This document shows, one piece after another, positions 44,939-57,468 of a DNA stretch of 64,000 bases (position 1 is the first letter of the stretch; every line of letters starts with the position of its first letter). The translations under genes and the position numbers were made by a program. The notes under the pieces are model-generated. The model saw nothing but the letters and a program-made list of their open reading frames with translations, was not told the origin of the DNA and searched no databases. This DNA comes from Populus alba (lineage: Eukaryota > Streptophyta > Magnoliopsida > Malpighiales > Salicaceae), in NCBI RefSeq assembly GCF_005239225.2, contig NC_133297.1:4534392-4598391 (forward strand), written 5' to 3'.

Positions 44939-47900
44939 GAAAAATTGAAGCCAATGAATGGAAGAAAAAAATAATTAAAGGGATTAGACTATTGGGTTGA
45001 CCCATTAGAAAATCTAGCCTAACAAGTTGATAAAAAATCTTGTAATATTACTTGTTTGTTTTTGTGTTTCAAAAACGTTTTTGAAAAAAATTAAATTTTT
45101 TATTATTTATTTCTTTGCGTTAAATTAATATTTTTTTGGTGTTTTCAAATCATTTTGATGTGTTAATATCAAAAATAATTTTTTAAAAAATTAAAAATAT
45201 ATTATTTTGATGCGTTTCTAAATAAAAAAACGCTTTGAAAAATAACTATAATCACATTCTTAAGTTATGAAGGATTTTTCCAATCAAATAGCTTGATTAA
45301 TTTATTTGACATGGTTACATTCTACAGGATTCAACAACAAATTTTTTTTTTATTATGTAATATAAATATTCTCATATCATTTTGCATGTCAATTAAAATT
45401 AAATTTTTTATTTAACAATATTAAGAACACACATTCTATATCAATTTTATATATTTAAAATAATTAAAGGATTTTTTTATGAATACTGGTTTTAAGAGTC
45501 TGAATTAAAGATTGAAGAAAGACAACAAACATCATTAATCTCTAAGCCAATTTCTTAGGATCTTGTGCTCCTCATGTTTACACGTGTTGATTTCGCCATC
45601 ATAATTATTTTTATATAACGACATATCTATATCTAATTAGTTTTGTTTAAAATTATGTCATATTCCGAGTGTCTCAACTTAATGCAAATACAATTATTTT
45701 TTTAGACATGCACATTTATTAAAAATGCAGTGTTTAGTTCAACAAATCCAACGGCCAGCGAATTTCAGTATAAAAAAAACAAGAAAGAAAATACAAAATA
45801 CAATTATGGCTGCACCTTTCCTTGAAATTAGAGAAAGATAAGTAGAAATTGTATAATAATGCTGGACACAAACTCGGCTTGGTTTATCATTGTGTTTGGT
45901 AATTTATTATGATTTTTTTTAATTAAAACTATAAAAATAAATCAACTTAATTTTTTTAAATAAAAAAAATTTAAAAATTACTTTGCAAGGAAAAAGTTAC
46001 GAGCACTAAGAATCGAAATTTAGCCACTTGAATTCTGGGTTTATTTTTATACACGGTGAAAATTAAAGTTTAAAAAGACATAAAAATAATATTTTTTTAG
46101 CTTGAAACACAAATAAATACATAGAAAAACAATCACCAGCCGCGAGAACACACCATTATAGCAGTAGAGAGTAGAGAGCAGTACCGCAATAAATACACTT
46201 GTGCTGGGATTGTTGAACGAACCATTAAAAGCCAGCTACCAGTAAACCTAAATGATAAATACAATTAGATATTTATGATTTCTCTTTGGCTAAAAAGCTT
46301 AAAACCTCTGGGAATATTAACCCATTTAATTAAAATCAGATTCTTTTTATCAAATATTATATGTTCATTAATTCATTAAAAAACTCTAATGAGTGAAAGT
46401 CACTTGTAAATTGATCTAAACCTTTTATTTATTATTTATTTTTAAATTTCTATTTTCAGTATACAACAAATGAAATATCAATAGTGGTTGATTCAAGTAG
46501 TTTAGAGCTTATTCTTTTTAAGTAAGGTTTTGAGTTCAAGTTTTGTAACTATAGTATATCATTATCGAGAGAGCTTCTTCTTTTAGTGGATCAATCTTAC
46601 TTCAAAAAATTATTCGGGGTCTAGTGGATTTCCGATCCTAGGATCTAGATAAAAAATAATAATCTAAACCCTTTATCTATTATTAATTTTCGATATCTTT
46701 TTTTAAGTATTCAAAAAAATAAAATATCAATAATGATTGATTCAAGTAGTTCAGTGTTTGTTTATTTTAAGTAAGGTTTTGAGTTCAAGTTTTATAAATA
46801 TAGTACTTCATTACCAGAAAGATTTATTTTTTAGTAGATCAATCTGGCTTAATAAAATTATTCGGGTGTAGTGGATCTAGATTAAAAAAAATGATAATTG
46901 AAAAACATCTAATTTTTTTAAAAAAACAGCAACAAAAAACGCCAGTAATTTCAGAACTAGCCTCCCAAACTTCATGAAATCAGATTTAATTAAATCAGGC
47001 ATCAATTGGCATTGCAATCATCCAACTAAAAACGCCAATAATTACTTTCATTTGTCCCTCTCGGTCAAGGCAGCCCCCTGTAGCATAGTCAAAAGGTTGC
47101 TTTTTTATGCTCCACAAAAAACCTTCATCCTTATCCTCTTCCTTTTACTTTCCCTGCATAACCTCTTCCCATCTGGACCCATGCTAGCGCGACTAATGGA
47201 AAGAGTTGTCCATGAATTATTAGTGAGGTGAAATGCATGTTTTTCGAACCAAGCCCCACTGCCCTCGAGATATTTAGTCTACTGGTCACTGTTTTGAGTC
47301 CACTTCATTATCAGTACAAATCAGATTATTTTTTTATTTTTTATTTGAGGAATATAATTTAATTAGTTAAATTTTAAGTTTATTTTTAAAAATTATTAGT
47401 TTGACTTTCATAAATTTTAGAATTATTGAAGATTTATATAATCATTAAATTTAAGGCTCGTAAAATTAATTGAGGTACATCTAAACTATTTCAGATGTCT
47501 AATTAATAAAAAATACAAAAGATTTAGTTTTTTTAATCTCGCAGTCACAATTTTAGTTTTGTTGTGAAAAATCATGGTCTCTCAAGTTTTTATTCTTTCA
47601 AATGTGGTCATTGATCTTCGTTTTCTCTTATCTTCATCATCAAAAGTTATAATGTTTTTGTCCTACATGTTATCACGCGTCCGAGCAATCAGAGAATGTT
47701 TCGGGGTTAAATAATAAGTCGATCTCACATCATATAATTCTTAGTTTTTGTTAAGAATAATATTTAAAAAACAAGATTAAAATTGATATGATAAAAATCA
47801 ACTACTTTTCCCCATCAGTATTGCTCAAGATATGCATAAATGTACATTTTAGTCCCTCAAGATTTTAATTATTTATACTTGGTCCCTTCTATTTCTGGAT

Positions 47901-48152
47901 TTGATATAACTGGACTGTGTGAACAATTTAAAGGGATAATTATGGTCCAATAAAAAAAGGCTACGTGCAAGAAAAGTTCTAAGTTCCAAAAACTAGTTTT
48001 ATAGGGGCTAGCTTGGTATAACTAGTCTAGATTCAGAAGGATTCCAAATTAGACTTATAAGGTTTTGTTTGGGTTAGAGAAACAAATTATTTTAAAAAAA
48101 TTAATTTTTTTTTTGTATGGTTATGATATTCGGTGAAATTGATACCATGGAT
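44939..48152. other. Upstream block U of cassette 4
   Basis: Collinear with 35905-39005 and, from about 45925, with 1-2600. It contains an AT-rich dispersed repeat (45050-45265) missing from U3 and lacks the 754-bp insert of U3. No gene is supported. Confidence 0.7.
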
Positions 48153-48219
48153 GCGTCACCATGGAGGCGTCACCATGGGTCAACCCGCTGTACCCCCAAG
48201 GTCTGATAGCTGTATAAAA
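48153..48219 (+). promoter_or_regulatory. Core promoter of A4
   Basis: GCGTCA at 48153-48158 and 48167-48172, GGTCAA at 48178-48183, TATAAAA at 48213-48219: the full A1-type arrangement. Confidence 0.6.
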
Positions 48220-48347
48220 GAGTGCTATCACCTTACTACAGAGCATCACAAAACACAAAAACAGACACGGAGAGAGAGAGACTGCATTCAACGTATCATT
48301 ATAGCTTCGAGGAAATCTAGAGCCTCCTGCTTCTCAGGTTAATTAAG

Positions 48348-49151
48348 GTACTTGGGTTCTTCATGCACTAGTTTTTTCTTCTGTTCATACTCCCTTGTTT
48401 CATTATTTTTGTTCCATCAACTGAGAACGTTTAAAGCTCCCAAATCATTGAAGGTTTCTTAATTTCAGTGTTACAAAGCTCACATGGTATGCATTAACAA
48501 TAAACCTTCGATCACCTTTGTAACCTGAAATGGTCAGGTTTTCGCCTTCCCCACACTTACTTTGCCAGGGATGAAGTTCGGTTATAGTTTTTTGATTTTT
48601 GATTTTTTATTACTCCATGTATTCCTATTAAAGTTTGGTTGCAGTTCTTTCTTTCTAGATCAAAACACCAAGTTCTATAATACTAGGCTGCTAGCTGCTT
48701 GTTTGTTTTAGTACCTTCTCCTTCTTCTAGCTAACTTGGGGCAGCTACATGATGCTGGAGGAAGAACTCTTGGCTGTACATATACAATATCTAGGTTCAG
48801 AAATCCCCAATTTCCATGATATATGGAACGTTATGCTATACAAACCCTGAACCGTTTATTTTACTAGAAAATCTAATTTGGCTTGTTTTATTGGTAGAAG
48901 AAACCGAGCAAGCAACTACTTGCTCCAAACGATCCACTGTGATAAAAAGTTTGAGATGTTATGAAAGTCAGACTCCTGATAAATTTGATGTTTTGCATAG
49001 TATTGATTTATAGACTGGTGTATAATTTATATATAGAATTCGATGTTTTGAGATGCCGTGAAAGTTCTTGCTCGCGAGTATGTATAGAATTGTTTTGAGA
49101 AGTTAATTTTATTGCTAGTGGTGACTCTTGTTTTATTTGTCATGCGAGCAG
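48348..49151 (+). other. 5'UTR intron of A4 (predicted)
   Basis: Donor AAG|GTACTT at 48348 (with 4 extra bases just upstream), acceptor GCGAGCAG ending at 49151. About 804 bp, most similar to the A3 intron. Confidence 0.58.
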
Positions 49152-49164
49152 AAAACTTCCACAA

Positions 49165-50524
49165 ATGGGAGAAAATGAACCATCAAACTCTTCGAATCAT
49201 ATTGAAAAAACATGCAAACATATTTCAATTGAAATTCCAGGGGACTTATTTCCAAAGGACTTGGAGACTACCTTTCGGCGAGAGGAATGTATCTACAAAG
49301 CTCCAGCTGCACTTTGCGATTCAAACAGAGCTTGCTACACTCCTCGGGTAATTTCTATAGGTCCTTTTCACCATGGTAATAAAAAACTGAGGCCTATGAA
49401 AATTCAGAAACAAAGATATCTGAAAGAATTCTGTAAGAGATTGGGAGGGGAAACAAAGGTGCAAGAATCTTTGAAAGTACTTTGGAGAACCATTCATAGT
49501 CTTGAAGATGAAATCAAACGCTGTTATGCAGATAATACGTTTGTTAAATTTTCTAGCAATGATGATAAGTTTGTGAAGATGATTCTGTTAGATGCAGTGT
49601 TCATCTTCGAGCTCTTCTTGAAGAATGAAGAAGATACACGCGATAACAAACGATATCAAGATGATTTCATCATAGGCAAACCCTGGCTGAGAGCTGCGAT
49701 TCAACGGGACTTGATATTGCTTGGAAATCAGCTTCCATTCTTCATTCTCAAGAAATTATATAGCCTTGCCATCGAGGAAACAAAGCCCACTTATCGTTCT
49801 TTTCTGGACCTTTCCTGCCACTACTTTGAGAAGTACGGTAAGAACAAAACCAAGCCAGATGAAACCAAGCCTTATAAAGTGTTGCATTTCACTGATTTGG
49901 TAAGACATTTTCTATCCTTCAAGCACCCGCAGCTATTAGAATCACGAGATGGAAAGCAAGTTAAAAATCTTTATAGCGCAACCATGCTGCACCAAGCAGG
50001 AATTAAGTTCAAGGCATTGCCCGATGAATGCTTGCTTGACATAAGAGCCTGGAAGGAAACTGAGAAAACAGTCAAGAAAGGGGAGTTGCATATGCCACCA
50101 CTTGAAATCGACAACAGCACCGAATGTCTCTTCCGAAACCTCATGGCCTTGGAACAGTGTCATTATCCAAGAGAAGAGTTTATCTGCCATTATGTTAAGC
50201 TATTGGATTTTCTCGTGGACGTTGAAAAGGATGTGGATTTGCTCATTGAAAATAAGGTTATTGTTAGCAGGCTTGGTGACAGTAAAGCTGTGGCGGAGCT
50301 TATTAACAAACTTTTGCCTGGAAATAGTAGAAGTTACTTCTGGTTATGATGCTCTCTCTCCCAACTGCTGAATGATTACTACGAGAGCTCTTGGAACAAA
50401 AAACAAGGCATACTTGGTTTAGTGTGTATTTCCAAAAATGTTTGGATTGGTACTGGAAACAGTTATTGGATTAATCATCCTAGCCATCACCGTGGCGCGG
50501 TTTATCCTATTCTTTTTCCGCTAG
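49165..50524 (+). pseudogene. DUF247 type A, copy A4, frameshifted near the 3' end
   Basis: The frame is intact from the ATG to residue 383 and stops at 50349 after 394 aa. An extra T at 50312-50315 (four T, three in A1-A3) shifts the frame, and at least five further small insertions follow before the position of the normal stop (50522-50524). The last ~65 residues, including the C-terminal anchor, are lost from the predicted protein. Upstream landmarks are normal, apart from LLGNQLPFF, where all others have LLENQLPFF, and a changed patch before LHFTDLV (PDETKPYKV). The 5' part is A3-like and the 3' part A2-like. The frameshifts may be real or an assembly error. Confidence 0.85.
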
Positions 50525-51958
50525 TATTCTATGTTTTTGCTATGAAGAAAAGGCTCGAACTCGACATCTCTTGTAAAAGAAAGAAGACATTGATGCTAGT
50601 TGAGCTACAAGCTTCTTGTTTGGCTTCCTCTAAATAAATTTGTATTCCCTCTATGACTCCTGTGTCGATCCCACTGTTGTGAATGTGGCCGTGCCTGTAG
50701 AATTTTAGTTTCCCTTGAAGTTAATAAATCTTGTCATTCCTGTTGTAAGGTAACAACAACTATTATTGAACTTGAAGGTGTTCATTAGCAAGGATGTCAA
50801 TGAATTGCGGTTTACATCATTTCGACATCTTTATCGCCATTGAATAAAACATGTACGTAAAATGTTTGCCAGTCTTTTTCTTCCTTTTCTTCTAGTTGTG
50901 TGGACAAAAACAAAATGGTGCTAACCACGCCTGGCCTGAGAAAGATGACAGAACCGGGTAGGATCTGAAGTGGGGCAGCTATACTTTAATGGAGGTGTCA
51001 GTTTAGGTGATCAATAAATGAACTCTTATATAAAGATATACGACAATTTACAAAGCACTTTCACAAGCTCTCGTTCGTTGGTTTCTTGATTGTTTTGTGT
51101 TAAAAAAGCAAACAGAACTCTATGGGCTACAATAAAACACTGAACCTGATGTTCAGAAACAGTACCGAGTTCAATGGGCTATCTGATACGTGATATTTCG
51201 AAACAAATGATCACGTTACTGCTTACTGAGTTGGATGATCCGAACATCTGTCATCCGTTTCAGTCGAGTTTTGAATTACAAGAGCTGATAAAGTCAAGAT
51301 ATCAAAACTAAGTCAAGATATTTTACTATCTGTCGTCCCCAATTTTACAGAATATGCATCCCAAAGGCTCCGGAGAAAGTTCTTGTTCTTTACCTTCATG
51401 TTTCTTTCCCTTGCGTTTTATGACAAGTAGCCAGCTAAAAGTCGGACCACCTCACTTTAAAAAGAGGCCCTACTTCTTCCACCTGCAATGTCTTTTCCCA
51501 TCTCGAGTCCTTATCTACTTTGGCCATTCTTTTCATGTGTTGCTGTGAAAAACGAATGCATGATTGCAAAAAAATCTTGCGGGGGTAATTAAGATTACAA
51601 TGTACAGACAACCTATTCATGGGTCCCGGGGTTCCATGGTTTTCTCTATCTGTATTTATTAGGAAGAAAAATGACAGAACCTCGAAAGCCAAAAATTAGA
51701 ATTTCATCTTCACACGATTGACCGATTGATATTGACTCAAACCAATACGAAGTGATAGGTTTTTATAGATAATTAGCTTATCATGGAGATAATATACAAA
51801 GTTAATTTGGTCATTTCATTAAATTTGAGAAGTCAAGTTGTTTTAAGATGTAAATGGTATTTTTTTAGATTATAGCTAGTAACTATAATTAATTGGAATA
51901 AAAAATACCACCAAAAGATAGGGACGTCACACGTTACGTGCCACCTAATCTTACAATT
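50525..51958. other. Short A4-B2 spacer
   Basis: Matches the DNA after A2 (20262-21691) up to 'cttacaatt', then changes at 51957-51958 to the B upstream sequence matching 26543 onward. The 4.85 kb present in the A2-B1 spacer is missing. Holds the empty copia target site (50995-50999). No gene. Confidence 0.7.
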
Positions 51959-52225
51959 GCTCCTTCTTGCCCCATGTGGATAATCAAACATTTGGTAAAT
52001 AAAAACAAATTATGTGGAAATATTTTTATTGAAGTGTCTTGCACATGGGCCAACTGTAACAGAGAGAAAAAAAAGGTGGCATAGAATAGAAATTGTTTTG
52101 GAACGTAATAAACTATTGACACCGACAATCAATTAAAGGTGCTCTTAATTAATTAATTAATTAATTAATTTTTACATTAGTGAAATAAATTATGAGAGTA
52201 GTGGAGAGGTGATTACTCCTCCTCC

Positions 52226-52234
52226 TATATATAA
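52226..52234 (+). promoter_or_regulatory. TATA box of B2
   Basis: TATATATAA, two bases shorter than in B1, with the same leader. B2's upstream region is about 270 bp long before it turns into A4 spacer DNA, so B2 may have lost distal elements that B1 has. Confidence 0.5.
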
Positions 52235-52387
52235 CATGCACATGAGACACAAGTTACAGAGAATGGAAGTGTGAGAGAGGCTGCCATTTTTCAGCTAAAG
52301 CAGTATATATTGCGTCCAGGATCAGAGGAAGCTCTGCTGTTTGATCTCCATTTGTAAAAATATTATTACTGTTTTTTCACAGGCCAG

Positions 52388-53042
52388 GTACTCGGTTTCT
52401 CTGTGTTTTTTTTTTTCCCTTTCATTATTTTTATTCAGCGTATAATTTCTTTTTGTTTCAATAAAGCTAGTTTTTAAATTACTGCATGATGTAGTTGTTA
52501 ATTAACTCGTTAATTAAATAAATTACCATGAGCAACCTGACCCACCCTCGTGTGAATATCGGGTTTAATGATTAATTAAGAGGTATATCTCCTTTCTTTG
52601 TTAATTGTTGAGTTTAAAAGTTGGTTTAGTTTGTAAGGGAATAAAGAAGAAAATAATTTTTATCTCATATTAAAAATAATTTTTTAAAAAATATTTTTTA
52701 AGTGTGAATTTTTATTATATAGTAAATTAAGTGAAAATTTATAGTGGGTAAGCTTTTTTTAGTATGCTTTCTAATACTATTATATAACTATTAATAATAT
52801 AAATTAGAAGATACTTGACACTTGAAGTTTTAATTTGTAGTGAGATTAATTCTTTTAATGTATTATTTTTTAATTAATTTTGATATTTATAAATATTTAA
52901 ATAAAATTAAATAATAATATTAAGTTTAATTCAAAAATATAATTGTATTATTAATAGTTATATAATTTCATTAAAATATTTTTTGTGAAATAGATTCTAT
53001 TGTTAGTACGTAACTGTTTGTTTTATTTATGTTCCTGGACAG
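52388..53042 (+). other. 5'UTR intron of B2 (predicted)
   Basis: Donor CCAG|GTACTC at 52388, acceptor CTGGACAG ending at 53042. About 655 bp; differences from B1 are mainly single-base run-length changes. Confidence 0.58.
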
Positions 53043-53055
53043 CAAAATTTGATAG

Positions 53056-54671
53056 ATGGGAGAGATTCGTTCACCATACTTTTCTATTGATCAAGAACAC
53101 CTCGAAGATAATGCTCAAATTCGTTCACCATATTTTTCAAGTGGTGGAGACTACCTTGGAGTTAATGCTGAAATTCGTTCGCCATATATTTCATTTGATA
53201 CTCAAGATTACCATGGAGATAATGCCGGAATTCATTCCTCGTATTTTTTCAGCTGCAGACTACCATGGAGAAGATGCTGAAATTCCTTCTGGAACATTCT
53301 TTCACCAAGATAATATTGTTGAGAATCCATACAATGCAGAAAATTTTGTTGAGCAGTATATTGTTCAAAACACGTACAACGCAGAAAAGCTCATTCAACA
53401 GGCAAAAGTTGAAGAACTGTACTTGGATCTTGAAGCTGGAGCTGTACATAAAATCGGGAAAAATCTAAATGATGGGAATTATTGTATCTACAGAGTTCCT
53501 GGTGCACTTCGCAAATCAAATGAAGCCATCTATACTCCTCAAGAAGTTTCTATAGGTCCTATTCACCATGACAGGAAGAATTTGCAGCCCATGAATACGC
53601 AAAAGCGGAGATATTTGAAAGAATTCTGTAACCGGGTGGTAGGGGAAACAAGGGTGCAACATGTGAAGTTCCTGGAGAAAATTTGGGACACCATTGAAAA
53701 CGAAGAGGAGAACATCCGCCAATGTTATGAAGATGGTTCTCATGAAGTTGCAGAAAGTGATCGGTTTGTGAAAATGGTGTTGTTGGATGCTGTTTTCATC
53801 TTGGAGTACTTGTTGAGGAATAAAGATTTTAAAAAATATGAAGATGATTCCTTATTGCGTAGAAACGGGTTAACGTTTTGGATTCGACGAGACTTGTTGC
53901 TGCTCGAGAATCAGTTGCCATTCTTCATTCTTGAGAAATTATATGGCCATCTTCTTCAAGACGGCGAAGGAAGTTATACTTCTTTTCGAGATCTTGCCTA
54001 CGAGTACTTAAACAGGTACACTAAGAGTCCATACAAGCCGAACGACAACAAGGAGATATTACATTTCACCGATTTGGTCAGATCTTCATTATCCTTCAAC
54101 CATCCAGATCCGAGCAGTGCCGAACCGATTGGAAAATTTTATAGCGCAACCAAGCTGCATGAGGCAGCGATTAATTTTAAGGAACTTCGAAATGAATGCT
54201 TACTTGACGTAAAATTTTCTTCTACAAAAGGTGAGTTACGCATACCACGTCTTCAGATAGACCACCACACTGAACTTCTCTTCGGAAATCTCATTGCCTT
54301 GGAGCGGTGTCATTATAAAGGAGACGAGTACATATGCCATTACGTTAAGCTACTTGATACTCTTGTTGCCAAACCCAAAGATGTGGCTCTCCTCATTAAA
54401 AATAACATCATTGACACAGACAGAGATGGTGCTTCAGTGAAGATTCTGATTGACAAGCTTTCGGCAGAAACTTCTGAGGAATATTCTATTTATTATAACC
54501 TCTACAAGCAGCTGGATCAACACTACCAGGACTCCTGGTTGAAAAATAGCGCATACTTTAGAGAGGTATATTTTGGAAACCTTTGGAGAAGTACAGCAAC
54601 TCTTAGTTGCAACTGTCTTGCTCCTCTTCACTCTTGTACAGACAATTTGTGCTAGTCCTTCCTTGCGCTAG
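53056..54671 (+). pseudogene. DUF247 type B, copy B2, with two frameshifts
   Basis: The start ATG at 53056 is the B1 start. The repeats (IRSPYFS units) are present, then an extra T in the run at 53244-53249 breaks the frame inside repeat 4. The rest of the repeats and the whole DUF247 domain are open in another frame up to 54655. A second extra T at about 54606 removes the hydrophobic anchor; the stop matching B1 would be at 54669-54671. Between these points the domain is intact and nearly identical to B1 over its last ~150 residues. Both lesions are single-base insertions next to runs or repeats, so an assembly error is possible. Confidence 0.85.
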
Positions 54672-54834
54672 TACTCCAAAGTGGACCAAGTTAGCCCCAA
54701 TACCGGTGTCACTTTATTTCTCTCATTGCTACTTTCGTTGTATTATCTGTGTACTTTTCCGTTTCCTCTGCAGTTTTTAATTTGTACTTCAACTCATGGG
54801 GCTTTCTTTGTTTTTAGTATTCATGACTTTTGTA

Positions 54835-55165
54835 ATGGATGCTGTCTTCACTATCAAGTTCATCCTGCAGAATTCAACAATCTCCATCGTAAAGAGTAAA
54901 AAATTTATCTTAGGAGAGCAAAAATTGATAGTGAAGATTATCTTAGGACTTGATACTACTCGAAAATCAACTACCTTACTTAATTGTTGAGAAACAGTAT
55001 GACATGAGATATTACCCTACATTTCTTCAGCTTATCTATAACTACCCTGCAGTGGAGGCAAAACCTCATCCAAGGGAAGTAAGACATTTCACTGATTTGG
55101 TAAGGTGTTCTATATTGTTGAGAAACAGTATGATGATGATGGTGATGATGAGTTCAATAGTGTAA
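54835..55165 (+). pseudogene. DUF247 remnant C2
   Basis: Same composition as C1: MDAVFTIKFILQNS, LILLENQLPYLIVEKQ, REVRHFTDLVRCSILLRNS, ending in a short ATG/GATGAT run. The shared deletions show it is a duplicated pseudogene and not an independent decay. Confidence 0.75.
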
Positions 55166-57468
55166 AAAGAAAAATCCAACTGCTTTTAGCAGAATTCAAA
55201 GGTTGCTTTTCTATGGTTGCACCTGTTCTCTTAATACTAGGCATTCAAATCAACACAAAGATCATGATAAGAAGTTAAAGATTCACTAATTTGCTCGCAA
55301 AACAATAATAATTGTTTTCAAGAGTTATTTTTATTTAAAAATATATAAAAATAATTTTTAATATCAACTGTTAAATAATATTTTTCCTTACTTTTTTTAT
55401 TTAGATCATTGAGAATGTCTATTAATTTGAGTTATTTTGAAATCTTTATTACAAAGAACATTGTTTAATTTAAAATTCATTTGTCAAAAACAAAAAAATA
55501 CATAAAAAAAGGGAATGAAGACATTGATCTAAGAAATGCATTTTTTTCCCTTTTAAAATCCAAATCTATCTAACTCTTACGAATATTGATTTTAATTATT
55601 AAATGATTAAAGAAAAATTAGTTTTTTAAATTACACCCACAACATGATGCGGGCGGAGAAGCTACTGTAATCTAACCAAGACCAAGTGAATGACTGCTAC
55701 GTGATAACGTGACGGGATTGACAAAGAAAGGCAAAGTTGTCTGTATCCGTTGTGGGTTACTCTCTCTCTCTCTCTCTTCCTTTGACAGCCTGTTCATTCC
55801 AGCAAAGAAACAACAGTGGGTGTAGTGGGGATGGGACTTCGGATTTTTTTAGAACGATGATAAATATTATCTGAGCGCCCTATGGCATAGTCCATTGTAA
55901 TGAAGAGCCTATTAGCACGTGGGTGGGCCTTCAAGCCAAGACCTAGCTCTTGGACTTAATTTAATTTTTTTTTTATTTTTTTAAAGGGGTTGGACATCAT
56001 CACCTGCTAAAGTAAGTAAGATTTCATCTATGAGCATAGATTCTAACCACCATATATAATATATAATGGCTGGAAAATCAGGTTAGTATTTTGTTTTTTT
56101 TCTGATAAATCCCAATTTTTTAAGTCTTATGAATCAAAACACCTCATCAATACTCTTGAAACACCTAAAAACCAATTCATTAATCAAAAAACACCCCAAA
56201 AAATCCAAAAACTGAAAATCAAATCGATTTTTGATTTGACTTCCTCATCTTAGACATGTTTTCAAGCAACATTAAGACTATAAACGACTATTATTAAGCC
56301 TCTCTCATTACATGGAGCCTAGAAACACCAAGAACACCATTTTGATGGTCAAGAATGGTATGAACAATGACCTCTCTCACTGCTATATTCTAGCAATTTC
56401 TTTCTCTCTCTCTCATCTCTTTAATCAAGAACTAAAAATTAATACAAATTATTTTTTGTACTAATATTAAATTTGTGATTTGAAGGGATCTAAATTGTAT
56501 AAATTATATTTTTTTAAAAATTGAGGATCTAAATGTATTCTTAGCAAAAACCCTGGCACGCCATCTATTTTTTGGTGTATTTTTTCATTTCAGTTTTTCT
56601 TTTTGTTTTTATTCATGATTTAGTTTCTGTATTTGAAAAAGATGAGGAAGTGAGATTCATCAAAAAAAAAAAAGATGAAGGGGATAACAAGTTGTTAATT
56701 GTCCATGTTCGAGTAATTAGAAAAGCTGATCTTCATGTCAATAAATTTAATTTAACAACAACTAGAGAAAAACATTAAATGTATTAAAAATAAATATAAT
56801 TTTTAATTATTTTAATACATGCATCAACTTTTCAATTCACAATTAAATTTAAATTTTTTCACAATACTACAAATAAAAATAAAAATGAAAACTCATTTTT
56901 TTGGATTGAAATTTAACTTCTAATCCCAGTAACGGAAAAGTTGGAAGTATCACCTATATATATCATCTCATCAGCCAATATAAATTAAATCTCCTAACCT
57001 AATACATCAAATTTTCAACACAAAATTAAGAAACCTCACAAACTAGATAACCAGGGTCCATTGATCAATTAAAAAACAACACCAATATTCCATTCCAATG
57101 TGGTTTGATCAGCAAGAAGGCCCTTCATTAAAGGATCCTACGCCTCTCGAGAGTCGACTTCTTTCAGATAGAAGAATATTACTACCAGTCAAGATTGAGG
57201 GAGCAATGAGCTGGATCCATCTTTGCTTCTTGACAATGACCCATGTCGAGAAAAGACAGAAGAGATGGAGAATTAATTAATGGAGAGCAATGCAATCAGC
57301 TTACAAAACGAGAGTAGTTTATCTTGCCCTCCCTCTTGGAGCTTCAAATGAAATGGATCTTTAATGCCGTCGTTGTAAGGCCAAACTCGGTAACTATACC
57401 GAGATGTGGATCAACTTTTTTTTATAAAAACAAATTAAAATTTAAAATGATATTATTTTTTAACCAAG
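55166..57468. other. Downstream block after C2
   Basis: Collinear with 29745-31013 and then with 14514-16146. It carries about 165 bp (56976-57140) that are missing at 15790. The last part (57144-57403) is the conserved block with the CTCGGTAACTATACCGAG hairpin (57386-57403) and a 60-codon frame starting at the ATG at 57098, product not recognised. Similarity to cassette 1 ends at about 57468, where a copia fragment starts. Confidence 0.6.
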
